Positions 7,405-17,189 of a stretch of DNA of 64,000 nucleotides are shown in pieces. Made by a program: the position numbers and the translations under genes. This DNA is from Prochlorococcus sp. AG-363-N20 (GTDB lineage Bacteria; Cyanobacteriota; Cyanobacteriia; PCC-6307; Cyanobiaceae), in NCBI GenBank assembly GCA_003280105.1, contig QCFX01000007.1, forward strand, positions 1-64,000. Reading direction: 5' to 3'. Position 1 is the first letter of the stretch, and each line of letters begins with the position of its first letter. The notes under the pieces are model-generated. The model did no database searches. It saw only the letters and a program-made list of their open reading frames with translations, and was not told the DNA's origin.

Positions 7405-9735
7405 ATGCTTAATGCAACCTCTACAACCGATTCTATGCAGGCCAATATGGCTTGTGATTCATCATTGTGCGCAGAACCTCAACTCAGACCCAATCCCATC
7501 CAGAGCTGCGATGATTATGGAATCAATTTGCCAGACTGGCTGAAAGACTGTATAGAGCAAATACCCCCTGGGATAGGACAAAGCTGCCCAACAGACTCAG
7601 AAGCACTCTTATCAAGAGCTTTTGACTTGGCTTTTCAATTGCATGAGGGCCAATTCAGAGCAAGTGGAGAACCGTATATAGTCCATCCAGTTGCAGTTGC
7701 AGATTTATTAAGAGATATAGGGGCAAGTACAAGTGTTATTGCCGCTGGGTTCCTTCATGATGTAGTTGAAGATACTGATGTCACTCCAGATCAATTAGAA
7801 GATTATTTTGGCAGCGAAGTTAGAAGATTAGTAGAAGGTGTCACCAAGCTAGGAGGCATACATTTCACCAATAGAACTGAAGCTCAAGCAGAAAACCTTC
7901 GCAAAATGTTTCTTGCGATGGCGAGTGATATTCGAGTTGTACTGGTAAAGCTTGCAGACAGACTCCACAACATGAGAACGCTAGGCTCTCTTCAATCAGA
8001 TAAACAACAACGTATTGCCCGTGAAACTCGTGAAATATATGCACCTTTGGCTAATAGGCTCGGAATCGGTCGTTTCAAATGGGAACTTGAGGACCTTGCT
8101 TTTAAACTGCTAGAGCCTGAGGCCTATCGTGAAATTCAAGAACAAGTTGCTACTAAGCGTAGTGAGAGGGAAGAGCGTTTAAGCGCTACCGTTCAATTAC
8201 TCAAAGATCGACTGGAAAGAATAGGCCTTGATAGCTGTGAAGTAATAGGCAGGCCAAAACATTTATACGGTATTTGGAGCAAAATGCAAAGGCAAGAAAA
8301 AGCCTTTCACGAGATATACGACGTTGCTGCGCTAAGGATCATTGTTCCTAGTGTTGAAGCTTGCTACAGAGCTCTAGCAGTTGTCCATGAAACCTTTAGG
8401 CCAATTCCCGGTCGATTCAAAGATTACATTGGCCTGCCCAAGCCAAATGGCTATCAATCGCTCCATACCGCTGTTATCGGTCGTCATCGACCTATCGAAG
8501 TTCAAATTAGAACAGCAGAGATGCATCGCATAGCAGAATTTGGCATAGCCGCTCATTGGAAGTACAAAGAGGGAGGCTCTCCTGCCGCAGGAGAGGCGGA
8601 ACGCTTTAATTGGCTACGCCAACTCGTTGACTGGCAGCAAGAAGGCGCAAGTAATGACCACAATGATTACTTAGCCTCTATCAAGGAAGACCTATTTGAC
8701 GAAGAAGTCTTTGTCTTTACGCCTAAAGGTGATGTTGTTGGATTAAGAAAAGGCTCCACACCTATCGATTTTGCATATCGCATCCATTCGGAAGTCGGCA
8801 ACCATTGCCATGGGACTCGAATCAATGATCGCCTATCTACACTTTCAACTCCTCTACAAAATGGAGACTTTGTTGAGATCTTAACGAGCAAAACAGCACA
8901 TCCAAGTCTTGATTGGCTGAATTTTGTGGCCACACCAACAGCAAGAAATCGCATTCGTCAGTGGTACAAAAGAAGTCACCGAGATGAAACTATTGTGCGA
9001 GGTAAAGAGCTTTTAGAAAAAGAATTAGGCAGAAATGGTTTTGATGGACTACTAAAAAGCGATGCCATGACAAAAGTGGCTGAGCGATGCAATTTACAAA
9101 CTACCGATGATCTATTAGCAGCTCTTGGCTTCGGTGCAATAACACTACAGCAAGTGCTTAATCGCCTACGTGAAGAGGTGCGTCTACAAAGTGTGTCCAC
9201 TACAAAGGCACTCAGCAATGCTGATCTTGCCAAGCAGCTAACGGAAAATACCGAGGCAAGTTCCACAAAAGGAAGTACTCCAGATGGAGTCTTAATTATT
9301 GGAGTAGAAGGATTAGACTATCGTTTAGGGGGATGCTGTAGCCCACTTCCAGGTGAGCAAATAATTGGGACTGTCGCATTAGGGAATCACGGCATCACCA
9401 TTCATCGACAAGATTGCACTAATGCATGCATGATTCCTAGTGAAAGACGGTTACCGGTTCATTGGAATAAGCATTCAAATATCGAAAACGCAAAATTCCC
9501 GATCCAACTGCGGATCGAAGTTCTCGATCGAGTAGGAATTCTCAAAGATATCCTCATGCGACTCTCTGATAGTGGAATCAATGTTAGTGATGCTCGAGTA
9601 AAAACAGCTGTCGGCAAACCTGCCTGCATTGATTTGCGAATAGAGCTTCGAGATGCCACTCAACTAAGTAAAACCATGAGTCAAATCAAATCAATGGCCG
9701 ATGTACTTGCTATTGCACGAACAGGTCAGGGGTAA
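7405..9735 (+). CDS. spoT: Bifunctional (p)ppGpp synthetase/hydrolase (RSH)
   Basis: A full-length RelA/SpoT homologue that makes and degrades the alarmone (p)ppGpp. The domains are in the usual order: HD hydrolase with FLHDVVEDTD near residue 117, synthetase with GRFKDYIGLPKPNGYQSLH near 335 and EVQIRT near 370, TGS domain (VFTPKGDVVGLRKGSTPIDFAY) near 440, a zinc-finger-like stretch GCCSPLPGEQIIG near 645 and a C-terminal ACT domain (IEVLDRVGILKDI). The intact HD motif means hydrolase activity is likely retained. ATG codons at 7405, 7435 and 7447 are all possible starts. The end overlaps the proposed SelO start by 35 bases. Confidence 0.95.
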   Translation: MLNATSTTDSMQANMACDSSLCAEPQLRPNPIQSCDDYGINLPDWLKDCIEQIPPGIGQSCPTDSEALLSRAFDLAFQLHEGQFRASGEPYIVHPVAVADLLRDIGASTSVIAAGFLHDVVEDTDVTPDQLEDYFGSEVRRLVEGVTKLGGIHFTNRTEAQAENLRKMFLAMASDIRVVLVKLADRLHNMRTLGSLQSDKQQRIARETREIYAPLANRLGIGRFKWELEDLAFKLLEPEAYREIQEQVATKRSEREERLSATVQLLKDRLERIGLDSCEVIGRPKHLYGIWSKMQRQEKAFHEIYDVAALRIIVPSVEACYRALAVVHETFRPIPGRFKDYIGLPKPNGYQSLHTAVIGRHRPIEVQIRTAEMHRIAEFGIAAHWKYKEGGSPAAGEAERFNWLRQLVDWQQEGASNDHNDYLASIKEDLFDEEVFVFTPKGDVVGLRKGSTPIDFAYRIHSEVGNHCHGTRINDRLSTLSTPLQNGDFVEILTSKTAHPSLDWLNFVATPTARNRIRQWYKRSHRDETIVRGKELLEKELGRNGFDGLLKSDAMTKVAERCNLQTTDDLLAALGFGAITLQQVLNRLREEVRLQSVSTTKALSNADLAKQLTENTEASSTKGSTPDGVLIIGVEGLDYRLGGCCSPLPGEQIIGTVALGNHGITIHRQDCTNACMIPSERRLPVHWNKHSNIENAKFPIQLRIEVLDRVGILKDILMRLSDSGINVSDARVKTAVGKPACIDLRIELRDATQLSKTMSQIKSMADVLAIARTGQG

Positions 9736-11248
9736 TCAAAATATTAAGGAGTTGATAAACCCATTACTGTCACTTGAGTTTGAACCTTCCATTGAAGGGT
9801 TAGGGGATTCCTATTGGGATGAAGTGAAAGCTGCTAACTTTCCATTAACCAAGTTGCGATTTAGGAATGACGCTTTACTCAAAGAATTGGGAATCAATGC
9901 AAGTGCAATTAAAGATATTCATTTTGAAGAAGCTTATGGAAAATTCAGTGAACGATTTCCTTTATTGGCATTGAGATATCACGGATATCAATTTGGCACT
10001 TACAACCCTTTTCTTGGAGATGGTCGGGGTTTCTTATATGGTCAGTTACGTGATCGACATGGAAATCTTCGGGATCTAGGAACCAAAGGATCAGGGACAA
10101 CTCCTTGGAGCAGAGGAGGTGATGGCCGTCTAACCCTTAAAGGAGGAGTACGAGAAATCATTGCAAGTGAAGCTCTCCACCGTCTTGGAACTACTACTAG
10201 TAGAACGCTTTCATTAATTGAAACAGGTGAAGACCTTTTTAGAGGAGATGAGCCTTCACCCACCCGTAGTTCAGTGATGGTTCGAGTTGCACAAACACAC
10301 TTACGTTTTGGAACATGTGAAAGATTGCTTTACCTGCGTGAACCACTACTACTTCAACGACTATTGCTTCATACAATTGCGGTCTACTACCCAAGTATTG
10401 CCAACAAATATCCAATTACTGATCAAACTTGTTCTTATACCATTGAAAAACAAATTCTTGCTTTCTATGCCGAGTTAGTGGAGCGCGTAGCCAGGCTTGC
10501 AGCAGAATGGATGGCTGCAGGTTTTACGCATGGAGTCCTTAATACAGACAACATGTCATTAACAGGAGAAAGTTTCGATTACGGTCCATTTGCATTCATT
10601 GAGAATTGGGACCCAAGCTTTACTGCTGCCTATTTTGATCAAACTGGTTTATATGCATTCGGACAACAGCCATCAATCTGCTATAGCAATCTCAAGCTTC
10701 TTCAAGAACCACTCTTAATGATACTTTCTCGTGAGGATTTAGAAGAACGGCTAGAGAAATTTGCCAATACTTATAAGAACCACTATCAAACATGCATGAA
10801 TAGGCGGCTAGGACTAGCTAATACCCTGACGAATAGAGATAAGAAATCAATAAAAAGTGACACTGAGGATTTGCCACTCATCGAAAATACTTTGAAGCTA
10901 TTATCAAGCTGGGGAGTTCATTATGGAAAGTTCTTTTCAGCATTCTCAAATCATATAAGCACCTATGGTTTGCCTGAAGAAGCTGAATCTCTCTTGCCCT
11001 TTATGGGCAATGCATCGACACCCTCTCGTAAAACATGGCTGGAGTGGAGAGACAGTTGGTGGATGTTTCAACATCTCGCACGCAGCATTGATCCACAAGA
11101 AACAACAAAAATTCCTCAGCGCTTAGTTCGATGGAATCTGCCTCAAACCCCAATTCGTTCAGTTATTGAAGATCTCTGGGAATCAATTGATCAGGAGGAT
11201 AATTGGGAACCTTTAAAGGATTGGTTACAACAAGTAATTGTGGATTGA
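9701..11248 (+). CDS. selO: SelO protein adenylyltransferase (YdiU/UPF0061)
   Basis: SelO is a pseudokinase-fold enzyme that transfers AMP to Ser, Thr or Tyr of target proteins and is linked to redox stress in studied organisms. The match is strong: GQLRDRHGNLRDLGTKGSG near residue 113, TPWSRGGDGRLTLKGG, and VLNTDNMSLTGESFDYGPF near 275, which carries the metal- and base-providing Asp and Asn residues. At 515 aa it is slightly longer than E. coli YdiU. The ATG at 9701 lies inside the end of rel; a start further in, nearer the conserved NPLLSLEFEP (about 9759), is equally plausible, for example a TTG at 9752. Confidence 0.9.
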   Translation: MYLLLHEQVRGNQNIKELINPLLSLEFEPSIEGLGDSYWDEVKAANFPLTKLRFRNDALLKELGINASAIKDIHFEEAYGKFSERFPLLALRYHGYQFGTYNPFLGDGRGFLYGQLRDRHGNLRDLGTKGSGTTPWSRGGDGRLTLKGGVREIIASEALHRLGTTTSRTLSLIETGEDLFRGDEPSPTRSSVMVRVAQTHLRFGTCERLLYLREPLLLQRLLLHTIAVYYPSIANKYPITDQTCSYTIEKQILAFYAELVERVARLAAEWMAAGFTHGVLNTDNMSLTGESFDYGPFAFIENWDPSFTAAYFDQTGLYAFGQQPSICYSNLKLLQEPLLMILSREDLEERLEKFANTYKNHYQTCMNRRLGLANTLTNRDKKSIKSDTEDLPLIENTLKLLSSWGVHYGKFFSAFSNHISTYGLPEEAESLLPFMGNASTPSRKTWLEWRDSWWMFQHLARSIDPQETTKIPQRLVRWNLPQTPIRSVIEDLWESIDQEDNWEPLKDWLQQVIVD

Positions 11249-11252
11249 AGTT

Positions 11253-11276
11253 ATCATAAACTTATAACGTTATGAT
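11253..11276. other. AT-rich inverted repeat between selO and the DUF2062 gene
   Basis: ATCATAA at 11253-11259 and TTATGAT at 11270-11276 form a 7-bp stem with a 10-base loop in the convergent gap. It has no T tract and is AT-rich, so a terminator role is only possible. Confidence 0.2.
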
Positions 11277-11316
11277 CAAGAAAGTTAATTCCAGCTTACA
11301 AACTTGCTCTAGAGGA

Positions 11317-11775
11317 TTAGTTTTTTACTTGGGGTTTTGATTTAAGAACTAGGTATGCAATTAAACCTGTCAACAAACCAGATAGGATTCCAACAAATGA
11401 AGATCCTATCAGTAATCTACTAACAACAATCCATCCTTGATTCCACATATCCCCAAGTTCCATTTGATTCAAGTAGTGTTTATTTTCTCCTGGTCCTATC
11501 AAAATGCATCCCATACGATAGTTAAACCAATAAATTGGCAAGTACGTAAATGGATTGCTAATCCATGTAGCTGTTGCAGCTAATAATCGATTAGCCCTGA
11601 AAAGTGTTGCCAAAGAAAGTCCTAGTACCGTTTGCAATCCAAAAAGCGGGAAACATCCCGCAAAGATGCCTATAGCCAAGCCTCTTGCGCGTCTTCCTGG
11701 AGTACCTTCCTGTTGCGCAAGCCAAAACACAAATTGGCGTAATCGAGTTATCAATTTTTGGAGAGTTTGAACCAT
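11317..11775 (-). CDS. DUF2062 membrane protein
   Basis: A 152-aa protein with the DUF2062 signature: a basic N-terminal helix, PGRRARGLAIGIFAGCFPLFGLQT from about residue 26, and TATWISNPFTYLPIYWFNYRMG near 70. Two or three hydrophobic stretches suggest a small integral membrane protein, with a last membrane segment near residues 118-143 (LLIGSSFVGILSGLLTGLIAYLVL). The biochemical role of the family is unknown. It starts with ATG at 11775 and is divergent from mnmE across 70 bases. Confidence 0.85.
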   Translation of the reverse strand: MVQTLQKLITRLRQFVFWLAQQEGTPGRRARGLAIGIFAGCFPLFGLQTVLGLSLATLFRANRLLAATATWISNPFTYLPIYWFNYRMGCILIGPGENKHYLNQMELGDMWNQGWIVVSRLLIGSSFVGILSGLLTGLIAYLVLKSKPQVKN

Positions 11776-11845
11776 ACAAGAGCCTCTTAAACTCCTTAGT
11801 TACAGACTGGGGTAAGTCCTAGAAAGCGCAAAGCATTAACCAACC

Positions 11846-13240
11846 ATGACAACGGCTTTAGCCACCGACGAAACAATCGCTGCAATTGCAACCGCTATCG
11901 CGGCAGGACAAGGGGGTATTGCGATAATACGAATCTCTGGGCCTGAAGCGGTAGTAGTGGGAAAGAGTGTGGTTACTATTTCTGGTAATAAAAAATGGGA
12001 TAGCCATACAGTCCTTTATGGCCATGTAATAGATACAAAGAACAAAACTCACATCGATGAAGTTCTAGTTTTAATTATGAAAGCCCCTCGCAGCTTCACT
12101 GGGGAAGATGTTGTAGAGCTTCATTGCCATGGAGGAGTCATTGCGGTCCAACAAGTGTTAGAAAGAGTTTTGGCTCATGCAAAAGTCCGAAGAGCATTCC
12201 CAGGAGAGTTTTGCCAACGTGCCGTGCTAAATGGGCGAATTGATTTAACACAAGCAGAAGGCATCAGTGAATTAGTTGGAGCAAGAAGCCAACAAGCAGC
12301 CCAACTTGCTATGGCGGGCATAAATGGAGGCATTCAACTACGCATAACAAAGCTGCGAGAAAAGCTCTTAGATCAATTAAGTGAATTAGAAGCTCGTGTT
12401 GATTTTGAAGATGAATTGCCTCAACTAGAAGCCTCAAAAGTTTTAAGTGAGATCAATACAGTTCAAACAGAGCTTGATGAGCTTATAGAAGAAGGCAAAA
12501 GAGGAGAATATTTCCGGAAAGGTCTCAAAGTGGCTTTAATTGGTTGTCCAAATGTTGGCAAAAGCTCGCTTCTAAACAAATTGAGTCGCAAAGAGAAAGC
12601 AATTGTTACCGACCTGCCAGGAACAACAAGAGACTTATTAGAAAACGAAGTTGTTTTATCTGGTGTACCCATCATCCTTCTTGATACGGCAGGGTTTCGT
12701 CCAACAAAAGACAAAATAGAGAAACTTGGTATTGAGAAAAGTCAGCAAGCTTTGATTAGCGCAGATGTAGTTGTTCTTGTTTTTGATCTCTGCGCTGGTT
12801 GGACTAACGACGATCAGAAACTACTTGAAAAGATTCCTCAAAATACGCCGAAGTTGTTAGTCGGGAATAAGAGCGATCTAATAGAAGAAGGAAATATGAT
12901 CGAAAACAATCTAGCCCGTGAAAAATTCCCCCCTCATGTAATCTTTAGTGCGCTTACAGGTAAGGGAGAGGAAGTTTTAATTCAAACATTATTGGGAACC
13001 TGCAACGCTGAGCAATGCCAATCTTTAGAAGTAGCTTTGAATGACAGGCAAAGAGATCTAGCAGGAATCGCTAGCGCTGCCTTAGAGAGGACAAAAGATG
13101 TTGCAGAGAATCAACTGCCTTGGGACTTTTGGACAATCGATTTACGCGATGCAATCAAAAGCTTAGGAGAAATCACCGGTAGTGAAATAACTGAGGAAGT
13201 ATTAGAACGGGTATTTGCTCGCTTTTGTATTGGCAAGTAA
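11846..13240 (+). CDS. mnmE: MnmE, tRNA U34 modification GTPase
   Basis: MnmE works with MnmG to place the (carboxymethyl)aminomethyl group at C5 of wobble uridine 34 in several tRNAs. The 464-aa chain has the N-terminal formyl-THF-binding domain (IAAIATAIAAGQGGIAIIRISG; AFPGEFCQRAVLNGRIDLTQAEG), a G domain with P-loop GCPNVGKSSLLNKL near residue 234, switch TDLPGTTRD, DTAGFR and NKSDL, and the invariant C-terminal CIGK whose Cys is needed in the family. The start is ATG at 11846. No MnmG gene is present in the window. Confidence 0.96.
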   Translation: MTTALATDETIAAIATAIAAGQGGIAIIRISGPEAVVVGKSVVTISGNKKWDSHTVLYGHVIDTKNKTHIDEVLVLIMKAPRSFTGEDVVELHCHGGVIAVQQVLERVLAHAKVRRAFPGEFCQRAVLNGRIDLTQAEGISELVGARSQQAAQLAMAGINGGIQLRITKLREKLLDQLSELEARVDFEDELPQLEASKVLSEINTVQTELDELIEEGKRGEYFRKGLKVALIGCPNVGKSSLLNKLSRKEKAIVTDLPGTTRDLLENEVVLSGVPIILLDTAGFRPTKDKIEKLGIEKSQQALISADVVVLVFDLCAGWTNDDQKLLEKIPQNTPKLLVGNKSDLIEEGNMIENNLAREKFPPHVIFSALTGKGEEVLIQTLLGTCNAEQCQSLEVALNDRQRDLAGIASAALERTKDVAENQLPWDFWTIDLRDAIKSLGEITGSEITEEVLERVFARFCIGK

Positions 13241-13309
13241 ATCATCCTTAAAGAGAATCAGTGCATGACTAAATACACTCTTTCAAATAATCTGAATTAA
13301 AAAATCGAA

Positions 13310-14173
13310 ATGGATCTTCGCACACCAGCATTAAATAATCTTTTAGATGAATGGCTGAATGAAGATTTAGGTCGAGGTGATCTAACAAGTACGAGTATCC
13401 CTAATCACAACTGTTCTGCATATTGGCTTGCCAAACAAAAAGGTGTTTTCTGTGGGGGCGCATTAGTTGAACGTCTCTTTAAAAGATTAGATCAATCTGT
13501 TGAAACAACTTTATTAATTACTGATGGCAGTTCATTTGATGCTGGTCAATGCCTCTTAAAGATAAAAGGCCCAGCACCCTCTCTTCTCTCAGGAGAAAGA
13601 ACAGCATTAAATTTGGCAATGCATCTGTCTGGTATAGCAACCGCTACAGCGGCTTTGGTAGATGATCTCAATGGAACAGGTGTCCGACTTGCCGATACCC
13701 GTAAAACAACTCCAGGTCTCCGTACTTTAGAAAAATATGCATTTCGATGTGGAGGCGGAGTAAACCATAGACTTGGTCTTGATGATGCTGCAATGCTTAA
13801 AGAAAATCACCTTGCTTGGGGAAATGGGATCAGCAACACTGTTGAAGCAGTTCGCTCGACTGCACCATGGCCTTCAAGAATAATTGTTGAAGTTGAGACA
13901 CCTAAACAAGCCGAGGAAGCTATACATGCAGGAGCAGATGGAATTCTTCTAGATGAAATAGCTCCAGATGTACTCCAAGAACTTGTTCCAAAGTTGAGAC
14001 ATCTCGCATCAACAAAGAGTGACCATAAAAGGTCTCGCCAAATTGTTCTCGAAGCCTCTGGAGTAGACCCAATGAATCTAAAAATTTATGCTGCCACTGG
14101 AGTGGATTTAATTTCGACTAGCGCACCTATAACTCAAAGTAAGTGGATTGATTTCAGTATGCGTTTTGAATGA
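13310..14173 (+). CDS. nadC: NadC, nicotinate-nucleotide pyrophosphorylase
   Basis: This enzyme converts quinolinate and PRPP to nicotinate mononucleotide, CO2 and PPi in de novo NAD synthesis. The 287-aa length is typical. Motifs include EDLGRGDLTS at residues 19-28, the TRKTTPG PRPP/quinolinate-binding stretch near 130, the HRLGLDDAAMLKENH segment near 153 and the C-terminal LEASGV and DLISTSAPI. It starts with ATG at 13310 between mnmE and argS on the same strand, with gaps of 69 and 84 bases, so cotranscription is possible but not certain. Confidence 0.95.
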   Translation: MDLRTPALNNLLDEWLNEDLGRGDLTSTSIPNHNCSAYWLAKQKGVFCGGALVERLFKRLDQSVETTLLITDGSSFDAGQCLLKIKGPAPSLLSGERTALNLAMHLSGIATATAALVDDLNGTGVRLADTRKTTPGLRTLEKYAFRCGGGVNHRLGLDDAAMLKENHLAWGNGISNTVEAVRSTAPWPSRIIVEVETPKQAEEAIHAGADGILLDEIAPDVLQELVPKLRHLASTKSDHKRSRQIVLEASGVDPMNLKIYAATGVDLISTSAPITQSKWIDFSMRFE

Positions 14174-14257
14174 TCACAATGAATACACCTAGAACAATCT
14201 GCCAAGTAATTTTTAAAGTTCTTTTTGTGAACAAAGGACAATAGTCAACATTTACCG

Positions 14258-16069
14258 ATGCTAACCCTTTCAAAAGTACTCAAACTTCAAATTCAAAACG
14301 CTTTAGAGAGCGCATTCCCTGAAGCCGCCTCAGCAGCTCGAGCGGCTGGTAAAAGGCTAGATCCGCTAATCGTACCTGCCAGCAAACCTGAATTTGGAGA
14401 TTTTCAAATTAATGGTGCCTTGCCATTAGCTAAACCCTTGAAACAATCTCCTCGACAAATCGCTACGGCAATTGTGGAGCAACTAGAAACCAATGCAGAC
14501 TTCCTAAACCTATGCAAACCTCCTGTCATTGCTGGTCCTGGATTCATCAATCTAATTTTAAAACCAAGTTGTTTAGTAAATGAAATAAGTAGTCGACTTA
14601 TCGATAAGCGGCTTGGAGTTCCCTCCATTCCTCCCAAAAAAAAGAATGGGGAAATAAGTCCTGTTGTTATTGATTTTTCTAGTCCAAACATTGCAAAAGA
14701 AATGCATGTAGGCCATTTACGCTCGACAATTATTGGCGATTCACTAGCTCGAGTATTTGAATTTCGTGGATACGAAGTGCTCCGGTTAAATCATGTAGGA
14801 GACTGGGGTACTCAATTTGGCATGTTAATTACTCATCTTAAAGAGGTTGCACCTGAAGCGCTAAGCACTCCTAATGCAATTGACTTAGGAGATCTTGTCG
14901 CTTTCTATCGACAAGCAAAGCAAAGGTTTGATGAAGACAATTCATTTCAACTTGCCTCTAGAGAAGAAGTGGTCAAACTTCAAAGTGAAGATCCAATTGC
15001 ATTAAAAGCTTGGAAACTACTTTGTGACCAATCTCGGCGAGAGTTTCAGAAAATCTACGATCGGCTAAATATTGATCTCACAGAGCGAGGTGAATCTTTT
15101 TACAACCCCTTTTTAAGACAAGTCATTGAAGATCTTAAGGTCAAAAAACTTTTAGTATTGGATGACGGTGCGCAATGCGTTTTCCTTGAAGGAATGACTG
15201 GAAAAGAAGGGAAGCCACTGCCAATGATCGTCAAAAAAAGTGACGGTGGATTTAATTACGCAACAACAGATTTAGCTGCTATTCGATATCGTTTTGATGC
15301 TTCACCCAAAGGAGATAATGCTTTACGTTTGATATATGTAACAGATGCAGGACAAGCTAATCATTTTGCAGGAGTCTTTCAAATTGCAGAGCGAGCCAAC
15401 TGGGTCCCTAACCATGCACGTCTAGAGCATGTTCCATTTGGCTTGGTGCAAGGAGAAGACGGGAAAAAGCTGAAAACTCGATCAGGAGAAACAGTTCGCC
15501 TTCGTGACCTTCTTGATGAAGCAATTGAACGAGCTGAAAGTGATCTGCGGTTACGCCTCAAAGAAGAAGGTCGCTTAGAAAGCGAAGATTTTATTGAACA
15601 TGTCTCTAAAACAGTAGGGATTGCAGCGGTCAAATATGCAGATTTAAGTCAACACAGACTCACTAATTACCAGTTTTCTTTTGATCGCATGCTTTCTCTC
15701 CAAGGTAATACAGCACCTTATCTTCTGTATGCCTTAGTCCGTATAGCTGGGCTGGCTCGAAAAGGTGGAATGATTGACATCGCTCCAGATGAGCTTCAGT
15801 TTAACGAACCTCAGGAATGGAGCCTAATTAGGGAGCTGCTTAAGTTTGATGAGGTCATCGTCGAAGTAGAAGAGGAATTACTGCCTAATCGACTATGCAC
15901 CTATTTATTTGAACTCAGTCAAAGTTTTAACCGTTTCTATGACCAAATCCCCATACTCAAAACCGATGAACCATATCGAAAGAGTCGATTGGCTCTATGC
16001 CGGCTTACAGCAGATACCCTAAAAACAGGCATGACCCTACTAGGCATTCCTACTCTCGAAAGAATGTAA
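14258..16069 (+). CDS. argS: Arginyl-tRNA synthetase
   Basis: A class I synthetase of 603 aa charging tRNA-Arg. The N-terminal Add-1 tRNA-recognition domain is followed by [16 protein letters not shown] near residue 145, the HIGH motif in the form HVGH, and by the degenerate KMSKS segment [17 protein letters not shown] near 405, as usual for ArgRS. The DALR anticodon-binding domain ends the protein ([19 protein letters not shown]). The TAA stop shares its last base with the ATG of the following aminotransferase gene, so the two are probably translated from one transcript. Confidence 0.96.
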   Translation: MLTLSKVLKLQIQNALESAFPEAASAARAAGKRLDPLIVPASKPEFGDFQINGALPLAKPLKQSPRQIATAIVEQLETNADFLNLCKPPVIAGPGFINLILKPSCLVNEISSRLIDKRLGVPSIPPKKKNGEISPVVIDFSSPNIAKEMHVGHLRSTIIGDSLARVFEFRGYEVLRLNHVGDWGTQFGMLITHLKEVAPEALSTPNAIDLGDLVAFYRQAKQRFDEDNSFQLASREEVVKLQSEDPIALKAWKLLCDQSRREFQKIYDRLNIDLTERGESFYNPFLRQVIEDLKVKKLLVLDDGAQCVFLEGMTGKEGKPLPMIVKKSDGGFNYATTDLAAIRYRFDASPKGDNALRLIYVTDAGQANHFAGVFQIAERANWVPNHARLEHVPFGLVQGEDGKKLKTRSGETVRLRDLLDEAIERAESDLRLRLKEEGRLESEDFIEHVSKTVGIAAVKYADLSQHRLTNYQFSFDRMLSLQGNTAPYLLYALVRIAGLARKGGMIDIAPDELQFNEPQEWSLIRELLKFDEVIVEVEEELLPNRLCTYLFELSQSFNRFYDQIPILKTDEPYRKSRLALCRLTADTLKTGMTLLGIPTLERM

Positions 16070-17187
16070 TGAAATTATTTCCCAAAAAGCAAAAGGAATC
16101 AAAGCCTTCTCCTCGAATTGCAGTAGAAAAAATGCAGACTTATTCAGCTCCACTTGAAGGTCGTCGAGAGCTGCTGCGATTGGATTTCAACGAAAATACA
16201 ATAGGTCCTAGTCCTTTAGTAGTTGAAGCACTCAGCCAAATTCCTAGAAGTGCAATTTCCATTTACCCGGAATACAGCGGGTTAAAGGAAGCTGTCATAG
16301 AAAACCTCAAAGGTTTGCAAGATAAAAGCAATTTAAATACTTCTGAAATTGGTTTATTCAATGGCGTTGATGCTGCTATTCATGCGATTTTTCATGCCTA
16401 CGGAAATCCAAATGATCTACTGCTAACTACAACTCCAACATTTGGGTACTACACACCATGTGCCCAAATGCAAGGCATGAAAATCCATGCGATTCCCTAT
16501 GAAGGGAAAAACTTCGACTTTCCATTTTCAAGGATATATAAAGCGCTGACAAAGCTTAAGCCAAAAATTCTGATGATTTGCAACCCTAATAATCCTACTG
16601 GAACCAGATTAAAAGCAGAGCGCATCCTCGAGCTAGCTCGTGCTATGCCGACAACATTGGTTGTAGTTGATGAGTTATATGAAGCATTTACAGGAGATAG
16701 TGTCTTTCCAAGAATAGACTTTGCAAAAACACAAAACCTCATAATACTTAGGTCGCTGGCTAAAACCGCTGGGTTGGCAGGGTTAAGAATCGGATTTGCT
16801 CTTGGTCACAAAAGTTTGATCGAAAGAGTTGGCCGAGTAACAGGCCCTTATGACATCAATAGTTTTGCCGTCACTGCCGCTTTAGCTGCTTTAAAAGACC
16901 AAGCATATGTAGATAATTACGTTAGTGAAGTCTTAGTTGCGAAGGAATGGATTGCAAATCAACTACAAAATAGTGGCATACGTCATCATATTGACGGAGG
17001 TAATTATTTTTTAATCTGGCCTAAAGAGAACGCATCAAAAATAGAAGAGGCTCTGAAAAAGTCAGGAGTCCTTGTCAGAAATATGAACAAGAAGCATTTA
17101 ATTGAAGGTTCCCTAAGAGTCAGTATTGGAACAAAGGAACAAATGAAAAGATTCTGGGAGGTCTTTCAAAAGATCAGCTTTATCTAG
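16069..17187 (+). CDS. HisC-like histidinol-phosphate aminotransferase family protein
   Basis: A 372-aa fold-type I PLP aminotransferase. LDFNENTIGPSP near residue 40 is the HisC-type substrate segment, CNPNNPTGT near 173 the PLP-ring contact, and SLAKTAGLAGLRIGF near 230 holds the Schiff-base Lys; the C-terminal SLRVSIGT supplies the carboxylate-binding Arg. Histidinol-phosphate or a related amino acid is the likely substrate, but the partial gene at the left edge is another member, so one may serve another pathway. I start it at ATG 16069, which overlaps the argS stop by one base; an in-frame ATG at 15997 lies within argS and would add 24 unconserved residues. Confidence 0.85.
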   Translation: MKLFPKKQKESKPSPRIAVEKMQTYSAPLEGRRELLRLDFNENTIGPSPLVVEALSQIPRSAISIYPEYSGLKEAVIENLKGLQDKSNLNTSEIGLFNGVDAAIHAIFHAYGNPNDLLLTTTPTFGYYTPCAQMQGMKIHAIPYEGKNFDFPFSRIYKALTKLKPKILMICNPNNPTGTRLKAERILELARAMPTTLVVVDELYEAFTGDSVFPRIDFAKTQNLIILRSLAKTAGLAGLRIGFALGHKSLIERVGRVTGPYDINSFAVTAALAALKDQAYVDNYVSEVLVAKEWIANQLQNSGIRHHIDGGNYFLIWPKENASKIEEALKKSGVLVRNMNKKHLIEGSLRVSIGTKEQMKRFWEVFQKISFI

Positions 17188-17189
17188 CG

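Noticed and set aside
8374-9266. Minus-strand open frames inside the RSH gene
   Set aside because: They lie opposite a conserved coding region in phase with its codon bias and have no recognisable domain.
15997-16068. Longer start for the HisC-like aminotransferase inside argS
   Set aside because: The extra 24 residues are basic and unconserved, and the ATG at 16069 overlaps the argS stop in the usual coupled manner.
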